From positions 1-64,000 of the forward strand of contig NZ_CAJGZK010000011.1 of the NCBI RefSeq assembly GCF_904846215.1: a stretch of 64,000 nucleotides of DNA. Direction: 5' to 3'. The translations under genes were made by a program, and so were the position numbers. Of this stretch, positions 34,726 through 42,968 are shown one piece after another; position 1 is the stretch's first letter; the number at the start of each line of letters is the position of its first letter. This stretch comes from Psychrobacter glacincola. Lineage in GTDB: Bacteria; Pseudomonadota; Gammaproteobacteria; Pseudomonadales; Moraxellaceae. A model generated the notes under the pieces. The model had not been told where the DNA came from. It searched no databases and saw only the letters and a list, made by a program, of their open reading frames with translations.

Positions 34726-36618
34726 ATGCTCCGTAATACCTCGCGCGCTATGGTTAACCCTAAAACACTTAAAACATTGACCAAAAGTATGCTTGCCATC
34801 TCGCTATCAATGGCAGGCCTAGCCCATGCTGAGCTTTATAGCAGCGTGACATTTTTTGGTGATAGCTTGACCGATGGCGGCTATTTTAGCCCCATTACCC
34901 AAGGCAAGCTGGGTATTAAAGAGTCAGGTCAATTTACGACCAACCCTGATAATGTATGGGCGACCTCATTTGCTGAGCAACTTGGTACAACCTCTGTTGC
35001 CAATACTGTCGGTAGCGCTCAAACTGGCAATAACTATGCTATTGGTGGTGCAAGAGCTGGCGTGGATATCGTTAATACTGACTTTGGCGTTAACATACCT
35101 GTTGCTTCTGTCAATACTCAAGTAAATGGTTATCTTGCTAATAAAAAAATTGATCCTAATGGCCTGTATGTGGTCTGGGGAGGCGCAAACGATTTGCTTG
35201 CTGCCGCTGCTACTGGAAATCCGGCAAGCGCTGTCAATATTATTAGTTTAGCAGTAAAGAGTCAGGTTGATACCATCAATACCTTAAAAAATAATGGCGC
35301 AAACTATATTTTAGTACCTAATATCCCTGATATAGGGCTAACACCCACTGCTATCGCCGCAGGAGCAGGTTTCCAATCGTCTGGTACTATGTTAGCAAAT
35401 CTATATAATCAATCTATGTACAATGGTGCTGTCGCTACTGGCGCAAATATCATACCGCTCGATACTTTTAGTCTATTACAACAAGTTACTGCCAACCCTA
35501 CAGCTTATGGCTTTACCAATGTTACTCAACCCGCTTGTACAACCGCAAGCTCCTTAGTATGTGGATCAAGTAATTTAGTCGTGCCAGGTGCTAATGAAAG
35601 CTATTTCTTTGCTGATGGCATCCATCCGTCGGGACGTGCGCACCAGCTGATTGCAGATTATGCCAGTGCCGTCGTGACCGCGCCTAGTCTCATTGGCGTA
35701 TTGCCGCACATCGCGACGACAGCAGGACTGGCAACTAGCGAGCGCTTGCAATCTCACATCAATCAAATCCAAAGCAGTGAGCAAAAACCTGCCCGTAACT
35801 TATGGGCAACCGGTGAATTTGAAAATCAAGATATTGCAGGGTTTGAAGGCGATAGTAATACCCAAGTATTATTGGGCGTAGACTTTGCTCATCCTAACTC
35901 AGCACATGCGGTAACAGGATTATATGGCAACATCACCCAAAAAGATTTTGAGAATTCAGGGGTTCGCACTGGCTTAAGCAATATCGACTTAGAAGAAGTG
36001 GGCTTTGGTGTCTATCATAGCAATACCTTAGATAAGCTTGGCGGTGTGCAGATCAATGGTGCGGTTGGCTTTGGTAATCTAGACGTTGATGTCACTCGTG
36101 CGGTCACACTTGGCGGCAATAAACAAGAATTTAACTCTAATGCTGATGGTAAACGTTACTATGCCAACTTGCAGGCAGGATATCCGATGCAGCTCAGCAG
36201 CCTTGCTATCACCCCATATATCGGTGCAACGGCTAGCCGTGTGAGATTGGATGGGCTAAAAGAGCAGGAAATGTCTGGTATTGCTATGCAGTTCGATGAG
36301 CAAAAATATACCACCACTTATGGCAAACTTGGTGTCAAAGCCAATCATAACTTAGCCGATACACTGAATATATTCGGTGATGTTCATTATCAAAAGCAGT
36401 TAAGTGATAATCGTGAAGCGGCTTCTGCGCGCCTCAATACGATAGCGAATATCAGCTTTGATACGCCGATCATACAGACCGACGATGATAATTTTGGTAT
36501 GACACTTGGTGTATCCAAAAGCTTCGGTCAATTAAATGCCAATGCTGGTGTCACGCACTCGCAAGGTGATGATGACAAATCAACGAATTTGTTTGTCGGT
36601 GTTAGCAGCACTTTTTAA
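34726..36618 (+). CDS. GDSL/SGNH esterase autotransporter (EstA-like)
   Basis: 630 residues. The signal peptide ends near residue 35 (GLAHA). The passenger is a GDSL esterase: block I FFGDSLTDGG with Ser47, block III GGANDLL, and block V DGIHPSGRAHQ with the catalytic Asp and His. From about residue 360 the C-terminus is an autotransporter beta-barrel ending in Phe (VGVSSTF), the outer-membrane assembly signal. The enzyme is therefore expected to be displayed on the cell surface and to hydrolyse lipid or short-chain esters, like Pseudomonas EstA. It is monocistronic, with a terminator following. Confidence 0.92.
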   Translation: MLRNTSRAMVNPKTLKTLTKSMLAISLSMAGLAHAELYSSVTFFGDSLTDGGYFSPITQGKLGIKESGQFTTNPDNVWATSFAEQLGTTSVANTVGSAQTGNNYAIGGARAGVDIVNTDFGVNIPVASVNTQVNGYLANKKIDPNGLYVVWGGANDLLAAAATGNPASAVNIISLAVKSQVDTINTLKNNGANYILVPNIPDIGLTPTAIAAGAGFQSSGTMLANLYNQSMYNGAVATGANIIPLDTFSLLQQVTANPTAYGFTNVTQPACTTASSLVCGSSNLVVPGANESYFFADGIHPSGRAHQLIADYASAVVTAPSLIGVLPHIATTAGLATSERLQSHINQIQSSEQKPARNLWATGEFENQDIAGFEGDSNTQVLLGVDFAHPNSAHAVTGLYGNITQKDFENSGVRTGLSNIDLEEVGFGVYHSNTLDKLGGVQINGAVGFGNLDVDVTRAVTLGGNKQEFNSNADGKRYYANLQAGYPMQLSSLAITPYIGATASRVRLDGLKEQEMSGIAMQFDEQKYTTTYGKLGVKANHNLADTLNIFGDVHYQKQLSDNREAASARLNTIANISFDTPIIQTDDDNFGMTLGVSKSFGQLNANAGVTHSQGDDDKSTNLFVGVSSTF

Positions 36619-36664
36619 ACGGTTTGAATCAAGCTTAGCTGCTGATACTTTATATGTTTAGCCT

Positions 36665-36704
36665 AAAAAAACCGCCAAATACTAAAAAGTGCTTGGCGGT
36701 TTTC
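36665..36704. terminator. Rho-independent terminator after the esterase autotransporter
   Basis: The arms AACCGCCAA and TTGGCGGTT are flanked by an A-run and a short T-run. It starts about 50 bp downstream of the esterase stop. Confidence 0.82.
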
Positions 36705-36764
36705 TATTGAGAGGGTTTTTAAGTACGTTATTTAAGCTTATCTTTTACGTTATTGGGTGCGCTC

Positions 36765-36902
36765 TATCGTCAAAATACTCTAAAAACGCTACCGTAATGC
36801 TGGGGTTAATTATTCGCAGCCTCTGTCTGCATAGGCACAGCAAGCAAGAAAAATTGATACCAGCAGTACATAATGTGTCGATATTACTTTTCACTGACTA
36901 TA
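36765..36902 (+). repeat. Hairpin repeat family A, copy 8 (subtype i)
   Basis: Begins TATCGTCAAAATACTC (one mismatch from TATAG) and ends CACTGACTATA. Core and arms match copy 13 at 59007 most closely. It lies between the esterase terminator and the SotB-like gene. Confidence 0.83.
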
Positions 36903-37048
36903 GCGACCTACTCTCATTATCAAAAAACCTCTTTAATAAATACCATTGACTTGGTATCTTGCCCTCCATTCTTATATTTCTTGATAGCCCTTACTCCTCG
37001 TTTTTAAGCACATTTTGCTGTATTACCATCTTCTTTATACTGGATTTT

Positions 37049-38248
37049 ATGACACCTAACTTTGAGGCGAGCTCAGTTTCCCGCCGAACTCAGTATTTTC
37101 AAGTATTTTTGATGGGCGTTAGTGCCTTCATTATGAATACCACCGAATTTGTCCCCGTTGCCTTGTTAAGTGACATCGCGCAAGACTTCGCTATTACCAC
37201 AGCAGAAACGGGCTGGATGTTAACGCTCTATGCGTGGATTGTCGCTGCCATGTCGTTACCGCTGATGCTATTGACCAGTCGATTTGAACGTAAACGTTTG
37301 CTCTTGGCCTTGTTTGCCGTTTTTATTGCCAGCCACATATTATCCGTGTTTGCGTGGAGCTTTGATATACTCCTCATCAGCCGCGTTGGGATTGCACTGT
37401 CGCATGCGATATTTTGGTCAATCACGGCGGCGATTGCCATACGCGTGGCACCCAAAGGCAAAAAAGCATTAGCACTCAGTGTGCTGGCGACTGGAACCTC
37501 ATTAGCAATGGTACTTGGTGTGCCATTAGGGCGTGTGATTGGTCAATGGTTTGGCTGGCGCGCAACCTTTGGCGGTATTGGCGTGCTTGCTTTTGTTGTA
37601 TTCGTTCTACAAGCAAAACTATTACCTACCCTGCCAAGTATGTTTGAAGGGTCTTTTAGAAAAATTCCAGAATTGCTCAAAAATCCATTGTTAGTCTGTC
37701 TGTATCTGCTGATTTTAATTGTCTTTACTGCACACTATACCGCTTACTCTTATATCGAGCCTTTTATGCGGCAGGTCGGTGCCATCAGTGAAAACGCTGC
37801 GACTTTTGTACTGCTACTGTTCGGTGTCGCAGGGATTGTAGGCAGTGTGATATTCAGTTGCTGGGGTGATCGTTTTAATACCAGATTGATGCTGATATCG
37901 ACGATATTGATATTACTATCGATGCTTGCGCTATTGATTGCTGTGACCTCTATTTGGGCACTCAGCTTGATTGCCTTACTTTGGGGCGCTGCACTTATGC
38001 TACTAATTATCTCCATGCAAGCCAAGGTTATTATGGTCGATGTCAATGCACAAGATATGCTGATGTCGATGTTTTCAGGAATTATTAACTTGGGGATTGG
38101 TACAGGTGCGCTGTTCGGTGGTTATGCGGTGACGCATATCTCCATATCAAGCGTGGGATATGTCGGTGCGGCTATTTCTAGTATGGCACTGCTACTGATG
38201 ATATTTATGATAAAACGCTTTCCTGAATTAAGCAGAAGGCTTGGCTAA
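37049..38248 (+). CDS. MFS efflux transporter, SotB-like
   Basis: 399 residues from ATG 37049 (MTPNFEASSV). The frame opens further upstream at a TTG, but that extension is unlikely. There are 12 predicted membrane segments. The N-terminal block GVSAFIMNTTEFVPVALLSDIAQDF is characteristic of SotB/YdeA-type sugar or arabinose efflux proteins of the DHA1 family, followed by GVPLGRVIGQWFGWRATF. It probably exports sugars or drugs by proton antiport. It is convergent with arfB, with only 17 bp between them and no visible terminator. Confidence 0.85.
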   Translation: MTPNFEASSVSRRTQYFQVFLMGVSAFIMNTTEFVPVALLSDIAQDFAITTAETGWMLTLYAWIVAAMSLPLMLLTSRFERKRLLLALFAVFIASHILSVFAWSFDILLISRVGIALSHAIFWSITAAIAIRVAPKGKKALALSVLATGTSLAMVLGVPLGRVIGQWFGWRATFGGIGVLAFVVFVLQAKLLPTLPSMFEGSFRKIPELLKNPLLVCLYLLILIVFTAHYTAYSYIEPFMRQVGAISENAATFVLLLFGVAGIVGSVIFSCWGDRFNTRLMLISTILILLSMLALLIAVTSIWALSLIALLWGAALMLLIISMQAKVIMVDVNAQDMLMSMFSGIINLGIGTGALFGGYAVTHISISSVGYVGAAISSMALLLMIFMIKRFPELSRRLG

Positions 38249-38265
38249 ATTAAAAAACGTTCTAC

Positions 38266-38679
38266 CTAAAAATCCACCTTACCGCGCAATGCTTTTGTCT
38301 TGCCGCGCTGGGTTTTTTGATCCACACGCTTACGTTTGGCATTTCTGCTTGGCTTAGTAGGCTTGCGAGTTTTATTGACATAAGTGGCTTGTATGATAAA
38401 GCTTTGCAGGCGCTCAAAGGCATCGATTCTATTGCGCTCTTGGGTACGAAATTGCTGCGCTTTAATTATAAGCACACCTTCTTTGGTAATTCGGCTGTCT
38501 TTACTATCGAGCAATCGCTGCTTATTCACATCACTCAGACTAGAAGTATGAATATCAAAGCGCAAATGAATCGCAGAGGAGACTTTATTGACGTTTTGAC
38601 CGCCTGCGCCTTGCGCACGTATGGCGCTAATCTCCACTTCACTGTCATTTAAGCGGATGGCATTGCTGATAAAAATCAT
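38266..38679 (-). CDS. arfB: Alternative ribosome-rescue factor ArfB
   Basis: 137 residues, ArfB/YaeJ length. The catalytic GGQ motif is in GAGGQNVNKVSSAIHLRFD (residues 26-28). The C-terminal 35 residues are strongly basic (KPSRNAKRKRVDQKTQRGK), matching the tail that enters the empty mRNA channel of a stalled ribosome. It releases nascent chains from non-stop complexes by peptidyl-tRNA hydrolysis. It lacks the stop-codon recognition domain of RF1/RF2. Confidence 0.93.
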   Translation of the reverse strand: MIFISNAIRLNDSEVEISAIRAQGAGGQNVNKVSSAIHLRFDIHTSSLSDVNKQRLLDSKDSRITKEGVLIIKAQQFRTQERNRIDAFERLQSFIIQATYVNKTRKPTKPSRNAKRKRVDQKTQRGKTKALRGKVDF

Positions 38680-38788
38680 AATGTGCTTTTGTAGATTATT
38701 AATAGTTGGGGTTTATGATAAAGCATTATGCATCTGCTTGCTACTTTGCCACTAACTGACCTAATAGCCAACCTAATAGCCGGCCTAA

Positions 38789-38935
38789 TATAGTCAGTTC
38801 AAAGTAAAAGCGATACGATTGTAATACGTGCTATTGGCTATAATTTTTTCTTGCTTGCTGTTCGCAGGCGTGACAGAGGCTGCAAAAAATTTATAGCCAA
38901 CAGCACTGTATCGTTTTTAAAATGAATCGACTATA
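38789..38935 (-). repeat. Hairpin repeat family A, copy 9 (subtype iii)
   Basis: On the plus strand it begins TATAGTCAGTTC and ends ATCGACTATA, in inverted orientation relative to copy 1. The arms TGGCTATAATTTTTT and AAAAAATTTATAGCCA are fully complementary. Its right end directly abuts the IS630 element at 38936, so the IS used the terminal TA of the repeat as target. Confidence 0.87.
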
Positions 38936-39105
38936 TAGTCAACGAACTTAAAAACTGTCACATAGCCAGAGGAAATAAAAGAACAAAGTATCAATACAAT
39001 CTAGACGCCACTCTTTACGTTTTTGTTTCACCCAAGCCCAGACTTGCTCCCACTCGAGCACAGCTCTCGCCTTGCGCTCGGGCAAAGCAGTGCTTTGCTT
39101 TATCC

Positions 39106-39570
39106 TCACTCAGGGTTTAAATCTGGGCTATAAGGTGGAAGCCATAAAATGGTATGTTCTGCATCTTCGATAAGCGCTTGTATGTCTTGTCTTTTATGGA
39201 AAGTAGCATTATCCATAACAATAACACTGTTCTTAGGAAGATTAGGCAGTAGTAACTGGCTTACCCAACTATGAAAAACGTCACTGTTGACGCTACAATC
39301 ATAAAGTCCAACAGCAAATAATTGATTGTTATAAATTGCCCCTATAGCGTTAGTTTGGTTCTTTAACTGCCAATTATACTCACCAAAGCATTTTTGTCCT
39401 TTGTTAGAGTAACCGTGAGGCCTGTTATCATGAGATTTAAAGCCACTTTCATCTAAGAATACAATGGGTCTATTATTTTTCTCAAACTGGTGCAATTGCT
39501 CAAGAAACACGCCTCTTAGTTCAGCGTCTGCCTTAGGATGGTTTAGTGTCTTTTTTTTGGGTAATACCAA
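39106..39570 (-). pseudogene. IS630 transposase orfB, truncated
   Basis: A 154-residue DDE-superfamily frame. The first Asp (IVFLDESGFKSH) and second Asp (VIVMDNATFHK) are present, but translation stops at PDLNPE because of the inserted 63 bp segment. The final catalytic Glu, seen in copy 2 as NPIEQVW, is lost. The product is expected to be inactive. Confidence 0.88.
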
Positions 39571-39844
39571 GACGCTTTAATGCTTTAGATATACCTCTAT
39601 CGCTACAGTTGAAACGTCTGGCGCGCTCATAGTGATAGTCATCAGGATGCAACTCAACATCTAGTATGAGTGCTTTATTATCTATTTTGGTTGGTTTAAA
39701 CTGACGCTCTACACCATCAATGTTTTTACACCAGCTTTGTATGGTGCTGGTGCTTATTTGATACTCCAGAGCAAGTTGACGATAGGTGTGACCGTCTTCT
39801 AGTTTCCTTAATATCATTTGTCGGTAATCTTTTGAATATGCCAT
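39533..39844 (-). CDS. IS630 orfA (helix-turn-helix domain)
   Basis: 103 residues starting MAYSKDYRQMILRKLEDGHTYRQL with a helix-turn-helix (LALEYQISTSTIQSWC). This is the DNA-binding N-terminal part of the IS630 transposase. It overlaps orfB by about 38 bp in the +1 frame, across an A8 run (CCCAAAAAAAAG) where slippage would fuse the two frames. Confidence 0.85.
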   Translation of the reverse strand: MAYSKDYRQMILRKLEDGHTYRQLALEYQISTSTIQSWCKNIDGVERQFKPTKIDNKALILDVELHPDDYHYERARRFNCSDRGISKALKRLGITQKKDTKPS

Positions 39845-39930
39845 AATGGTTATTGTATCGGCTTTATTGTTCGTTGACTATACATGCTTGGCTCCGCTCT
39901 TAAATATAAATTCTTACTATCACTAAATAA

Positions 39931-39963
39931 AAAACCGCATGCTGTTTATCAGCATACGGTTTT
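39931..39963. terminator. Bidirectional terminator after the first SDR gene
   Basis: The arms AAAACCGCATGCTG and CAGCATACGGTTTT (one mismatch) with T-runs on both strands. It lies 35 bp downstream of the minus-strand SDR gene ending at 39998 and closes the acyl-CoA dehydrogenase cluster. Confidence 0.85.
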
Positions 39964-39997
39964 AAGATAACTATACTTTTAGAAGATGAACCGCTAA

Positions 39998-40759
39998 CTA
40001 AGCCAACATCCCGCCATCAACGACTATCGTTGCACCCGTCGTATAGCTTGAAGCGTCAGACACTAGATATAATACCGTGCCAGCCATCTCGTCTGGGTTA
40101 GCCACGCGTCCCAGTGGAATCGCATGTAATGCCATCTTCAAGACTTTATCATTGCTCGTCAAAGCAGAGGCGAACTTAGTGTCGGTTAGACCCGGCAATA
40201 ACGCATTGACGCGAATATTTAACGGACCACATTCTTTGGCGAAAGCTTTGGTCATGCTAATGACAGCAGCTTTGGTGATTGAATAAATACCTTGCTTATC
40301 ACCTGCGACCAAGCCATTGACCGAGGCAGTATTTAAAATTACGCCGCCGCCCTGCTCGCGCATCATCTTACCAGCAGCTGTCGACATAAAGAAATAACCA
40401 CGAATATTAACTTCGACAGTTTTATCAAAAGCGGCTAAATCGGTATCTAAAATGTGACCATAATAAGGGTTTGCTGCAGCGTTATTCACCAAAATATCGA
40501 TTTGACCAAATTCGCTCTTGATATGCTCAAAAATAGCATCAATCTGCGCCATCTCGCCTACATGACAAGTAAAAGCACTGGCTTTATGACCATCAGCTTT
40601 GATACTATCCGCCACCGCTTGGCAAGCATCAATCTTGCGACTAGAGACAATCACATGCGCGCCTCTTGACGCTAGCAAGCGTGCGATAGACTCGCCAATA
40701 CCACGACTAGCACCAGTAACCAAAGCAATCTTGCCCGTTAAATCGAATAAGTCTTTCAT
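39998..40759 (-). CDS. Short-chain dehydrogenase/reductase (SDR)
   Basis: 253 residues, classical SDR. The cofactor motif TGASRGIG is near residue 16, followed by NNAA and the catalytic Ser (NTASVNG), Tyr and Lys (YSITKAAV). It reduces or oxidises a hydroxyl/keto substrate with NAD(P)H. It is the last gene of the minus-strand cluster acyl-CoA dehydrogenase - MDR reductase - SDR - SDR, separated from the previous SDR by repeat copy 10. The context suggests hydroxyacyl or other lipid-derived substrates. Confidence 0.87.
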   Translation of the reverse strand: MKDLFDLTGKIALVTGASRGIGESIARLLASRGAHVIVSSRKIDACQAVADSIKADGHKASAFTCHVGEMAQIDAIFEHIKSEFGQIDILVNNAAANPYYGHILDTDLAAFDKTVEVNIRGYFFMSTAAGKMMREQGGGVILNTASVNGLVAGDKQGIYSITKAAVISMTKAFAKECGPLNIRVNALLPGLTDTKFASALTSNDKVLKMALHAIPLGRVANPDEMAGTVLYLVSDASSYTTGATIVVDGGMLA

Positions 40760-40813
40760 AGTTGTTCCTTATATTTTTAATATTTATATATCATTAATAC
40801 GCTTTAAACGAAA

Positions 40814-40960
40814 TGTAGAGTCGATTCATTTTAAACAGAACACAATGCTGCTAGAATAAATTTTTTGAAGCCTCTGGAGTGACGAAGTCACACAGCAAGC
40901 GAAGAAAATTTCTACTAGCAGCAACTTGTTATAGCTCTATTTTATTTTAAACTGCCTATA
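40814..40960 (+). repeat. Hairpin repeat family A, copy 10 (subtype iii)
   Basis: Begins TGTAGAGTCGATTCATTTTA and ends TGCCTATA. The central core differs (CCTCTGGAGTGACGAAGTCA), forming a small GTGAC/GTCAC palindrome. The arms ATGCTGCTAGAATAAATTTT and AAATTTCTACTAGCAGCA pair. It is located inside the SDR/SDR cluster. Confidence 0.78.
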
Positions 40961-41770
40961 TTAAGCCAACATTCCGCCATCAAGGGTAAAAGCATGACCA
41001 TTCATAAAGCTGCTCTCATCACTAGCCAGCCAAGCAATCGCGCCGGATACTTCATCGACTTTACCTAAACGGCGTAGTGGACTGGCTTTGATCGTTGCTT
41101 GTTGGGCGCGCTCGTCCATCTTCGCCATGGTATTTTGCACCATTGGTGTATCGATAAAGCTTGGACATATCGCATTGAAGCGAATATTGACGCGGGCATA
41201 TTCATGAGCAGCAGACTTAGTCAGACCCATAACGCCATGCTTAGCAGCACTATAAGCTGACAATAAGGGCGCAGAACGAAGTCCTGCGATTGATGCAACA
41301 TTAATCACATGCCCACCGCCATTCGGTGCCATACAAGTGACAGCAGCACGCATACAATGCCAAACGCCCTTTAAATTAACAGCGATATTACGGTCAAAAT
41401 CCTCATCGCTTAGCTCATGCATCGGCGCCGGTTTATGATCAATACCCGCATTATTCACCACCACATCAAGACCGCCCAGCGTTTCCATGGCAAAGGCAAA
41501 TAAGGCACGCACTTCATCGCCACTAGTAACATCTACCTTTTTAAATGTAACACTATTGCCAGCATCTTGGGCTTGCTTAGCAACGGCTGCCCCCATCTCT
41601 TCTGCCATATCACCAATCACGACTTTAGCGCCGCGACTGGCCAGCAGTAACGCGCTAGCCGCACCGATACCAGATGCACCGCCGGTGATTAAAATGCGTT
41701 TACCTGCTACGTTTGATGCTGGCATATCTGCCAGATTACTTGACTCAATTCCATTTGTGTTCAGTGTCAT
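40961..41770 (-). CDS. Short-chain dehydrogenase/reductase (SDR), second copy
   Basis: 269 residues, classical SDR: TGGASGIGAAS near residue 30, VVNNAG, catalytic Ser in NVASIAG and YSAAK. It ends with the typical C-terminus (FMNGHAFTLDGGMLA), as does the neighbouring SDR. It starts 4 bp after the MDR reductase stop codon, so the two are translationally coupled. The substrate is unknown. Confidence 0.87.
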   Translation of the reverse strand: MTLNTNGIESSNLADMPASNVAGKRILITGGASGIGAASALLLASRGAKVVIGDMAEEMGAAVAKQAQDAGNSVTFKKVDVTSGDEVRALFAFAMETLGGLDVVVNNAGIDHKPAPMHELSDEDFDRNIAVNLKGVWHCMRAAVTCMAPNGGGHVINVASIAGLRSAPLLSAYSAAKHGVMGLTKSAAHEYARVNIRFNAICPSFIDTPMVQNTMAKMDERAQQATIKASPLRRLGKVDEVSGAIAWLASDESSFMNGHAFTLDGGMLA

Positions 41771-41773
41771 GAT

Positions 41774-42781
41774 TTATCCCTCTACCTTAAGTACCAGTTT
41801 GCCGAAGTTTTCACCGTTAAAGAGCATCATCAACGTATCTGGGAAAGTCTCGATACCCTCAACAATATGATCTTTCACTTTAATATCACCTGATTGGATC
41901 CAGCCAGCAATATCTTTCATTGCCGTCGGATATTCTTTAATATTATCAAAGACCACAATGCCTTCCATCCGTGCACGATTGACCAATAATGACAAATAGT
42001 TTGATGGGCCTTTTACTTCTGTAGTAGCGTTATATTGGCTAATCGCCCCGCAAATCACGATACGCGCATGCAGATTAATTTGAGTCAGCACATCATTTAA
42101 AATATCGCCACCAACATTGTCAAAATAGACATCGACGCCTTTTGGACAGGTTTCTTTCAACGCTTTTTTTACATTTTCATTCTTATAGTCGATTGCCGCA
42201 TCAAAGCCCAACTCATCGACTAAGAATTTACATTTCTCAGAGCCGCCAGCGATACCAACGACTCGGCAGCCTTTGATTTTGGCAATCTGACCAACCAAAC
42301 CACCAACCGCACCAGCAGCGCCAGAAACAACGACAGTCTCGCCAGCTTTTGGCTCACCCGTTTTTAGCAACCCAAAGTAGCCAGTCATTCCGGGCATACC
42401 GAGCACGCCTAAGTAATAAGACAATGGTGCAAGGTTTGGATCGACTTTGTATAGTCCCGTGCCATCACTGACTGCATAAGACTGTACGCCATTGTGACCT
42501 GCAACATAATCACCGACTGCAAACGTCTCATGCTTGCTTTCAATGACTTTACCCACGGTACCAGCACGCATCACCTCACCAATCTGTACTGGCGGTATAT
42601 AAGACTTGGCATCGTTCAACCAACCACGCATCGCTGGATCCATCGAGATATATTCAATTTTTATCAGTAACTCACCGTCTGAAATAGTCGGTAGTTCTGA
42701 CTCGGTATAATCCCAAGTCTCAGCGCTTGGCTCGCCAACGGGTCTTGCTTTTAAACGCCACTGCTTATTCACTGTTGTCAT
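41774..42781 (-). CDS. NADPH-dependent zinc-free oxidoreductase (MDR, CurA/PTGR-like)
   Basis: 335 residues of the medium-chain dehydrogenase/reductase family without the structural zinc Cys cluster. The N-terminal PVGEPSAETWDY, SMDPAMRGWLND and the cofactor site SGAAGAVGGLVGQIAKIKGC are typical of the curcumin/alkenal double-bond reductase group. It probably reduces alpha,beta-unsaturated carbonyls with NADPH. It lies in the same cluster as an acyl-CoA dehydrogenase and two SDRs. Confidence 0.87.
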   Translation of the reverse strand: MTTVNKQWRLKARPVGEPSAETWDYTESELPTISDGELLIKIEYISMDPAMRGWLNDAKSYIPPVQIGEVMRAGTVGKVIESKHETFAVGDYVAGHNGVQSYAVSDGTGLYKVDPNLAPLSYYLGVLGMPGMTGYFGLLKTGEPKAGETVVVSGAAGAVGGLVGQIAKIKGCRVVGIAGGSEKCKFLVDELGFDAAIDYKNENVKKALKETCPKGVDVYFDNVGGDILNDVLTQINLHARIVICGAISQYNATTEVKGPSNYLSLLVNRARMEGIVVFDNIKEYPTAMKDIAGWIQSGDIKVKDHIVEGIETFPDTLMMLFNGENFGKLVLKVEG

Positions 42782-42824
42782 TGTTTATTCCTTTAAATTT
42801 TTATAAAAAGCTATTTAGTTAGTT

Positions 42825-42940
42825 TGTTCAAAATAAGACTAAAAAATATTCTGCTAGGATAAATTTTTCTCGCTTGCTGTGCACTCTAGAGGCTTCGGAA
42901 AATTTATCCCAGCATCTCTTTAGTCATCTTATTAAGGTTC
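42825..42940 (-). repeat. Hairpin repeat family A, copy 11 (divergent)
   Basis: It keeps the inverted core (CTCGCTTGCTGTGCACTCTA then GAGGCTTCGGAAAATTTA) with pairing arms TGCTAGGATAAATTTT and AAAATTTATCCCAGCA. An outer AAGACTAAA/TTTAGTCATCTT pair is also visible. The TATAG ends are not recognisable, so the boundaries are approximate. Confidence 0.6.
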
Positions 42941-42968
42941 TGATGTTGAAAACTTTATAAACAATCAC

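Larger units (their letters stand above)
38936..39880 (-). mobile_element. IS630-family element, copy 1 (transposase disrupted)
   Basis: 945 bp with terminal inverted repeats TAGTCAACGAAC and GTTCGTTGACTA, flanked by TA duplications (38934-38935 and 39881-39882). It contains two overlapping minus-strand frames. A 63 bp foreign segment at 39050-39112 replaces 4 bp that are present in copy 2 and breaks the transposase. Subtracting the net 59 bp gives 886 bp, exactly the reconstructed length of copy 2. Confidence 0.93.

Noticed and set aside
36689..36949. 86-codon plus-strand frame after the esterase gene
   Set aside because: It runs through a terminator and repeat copy 8; not a credible gene.
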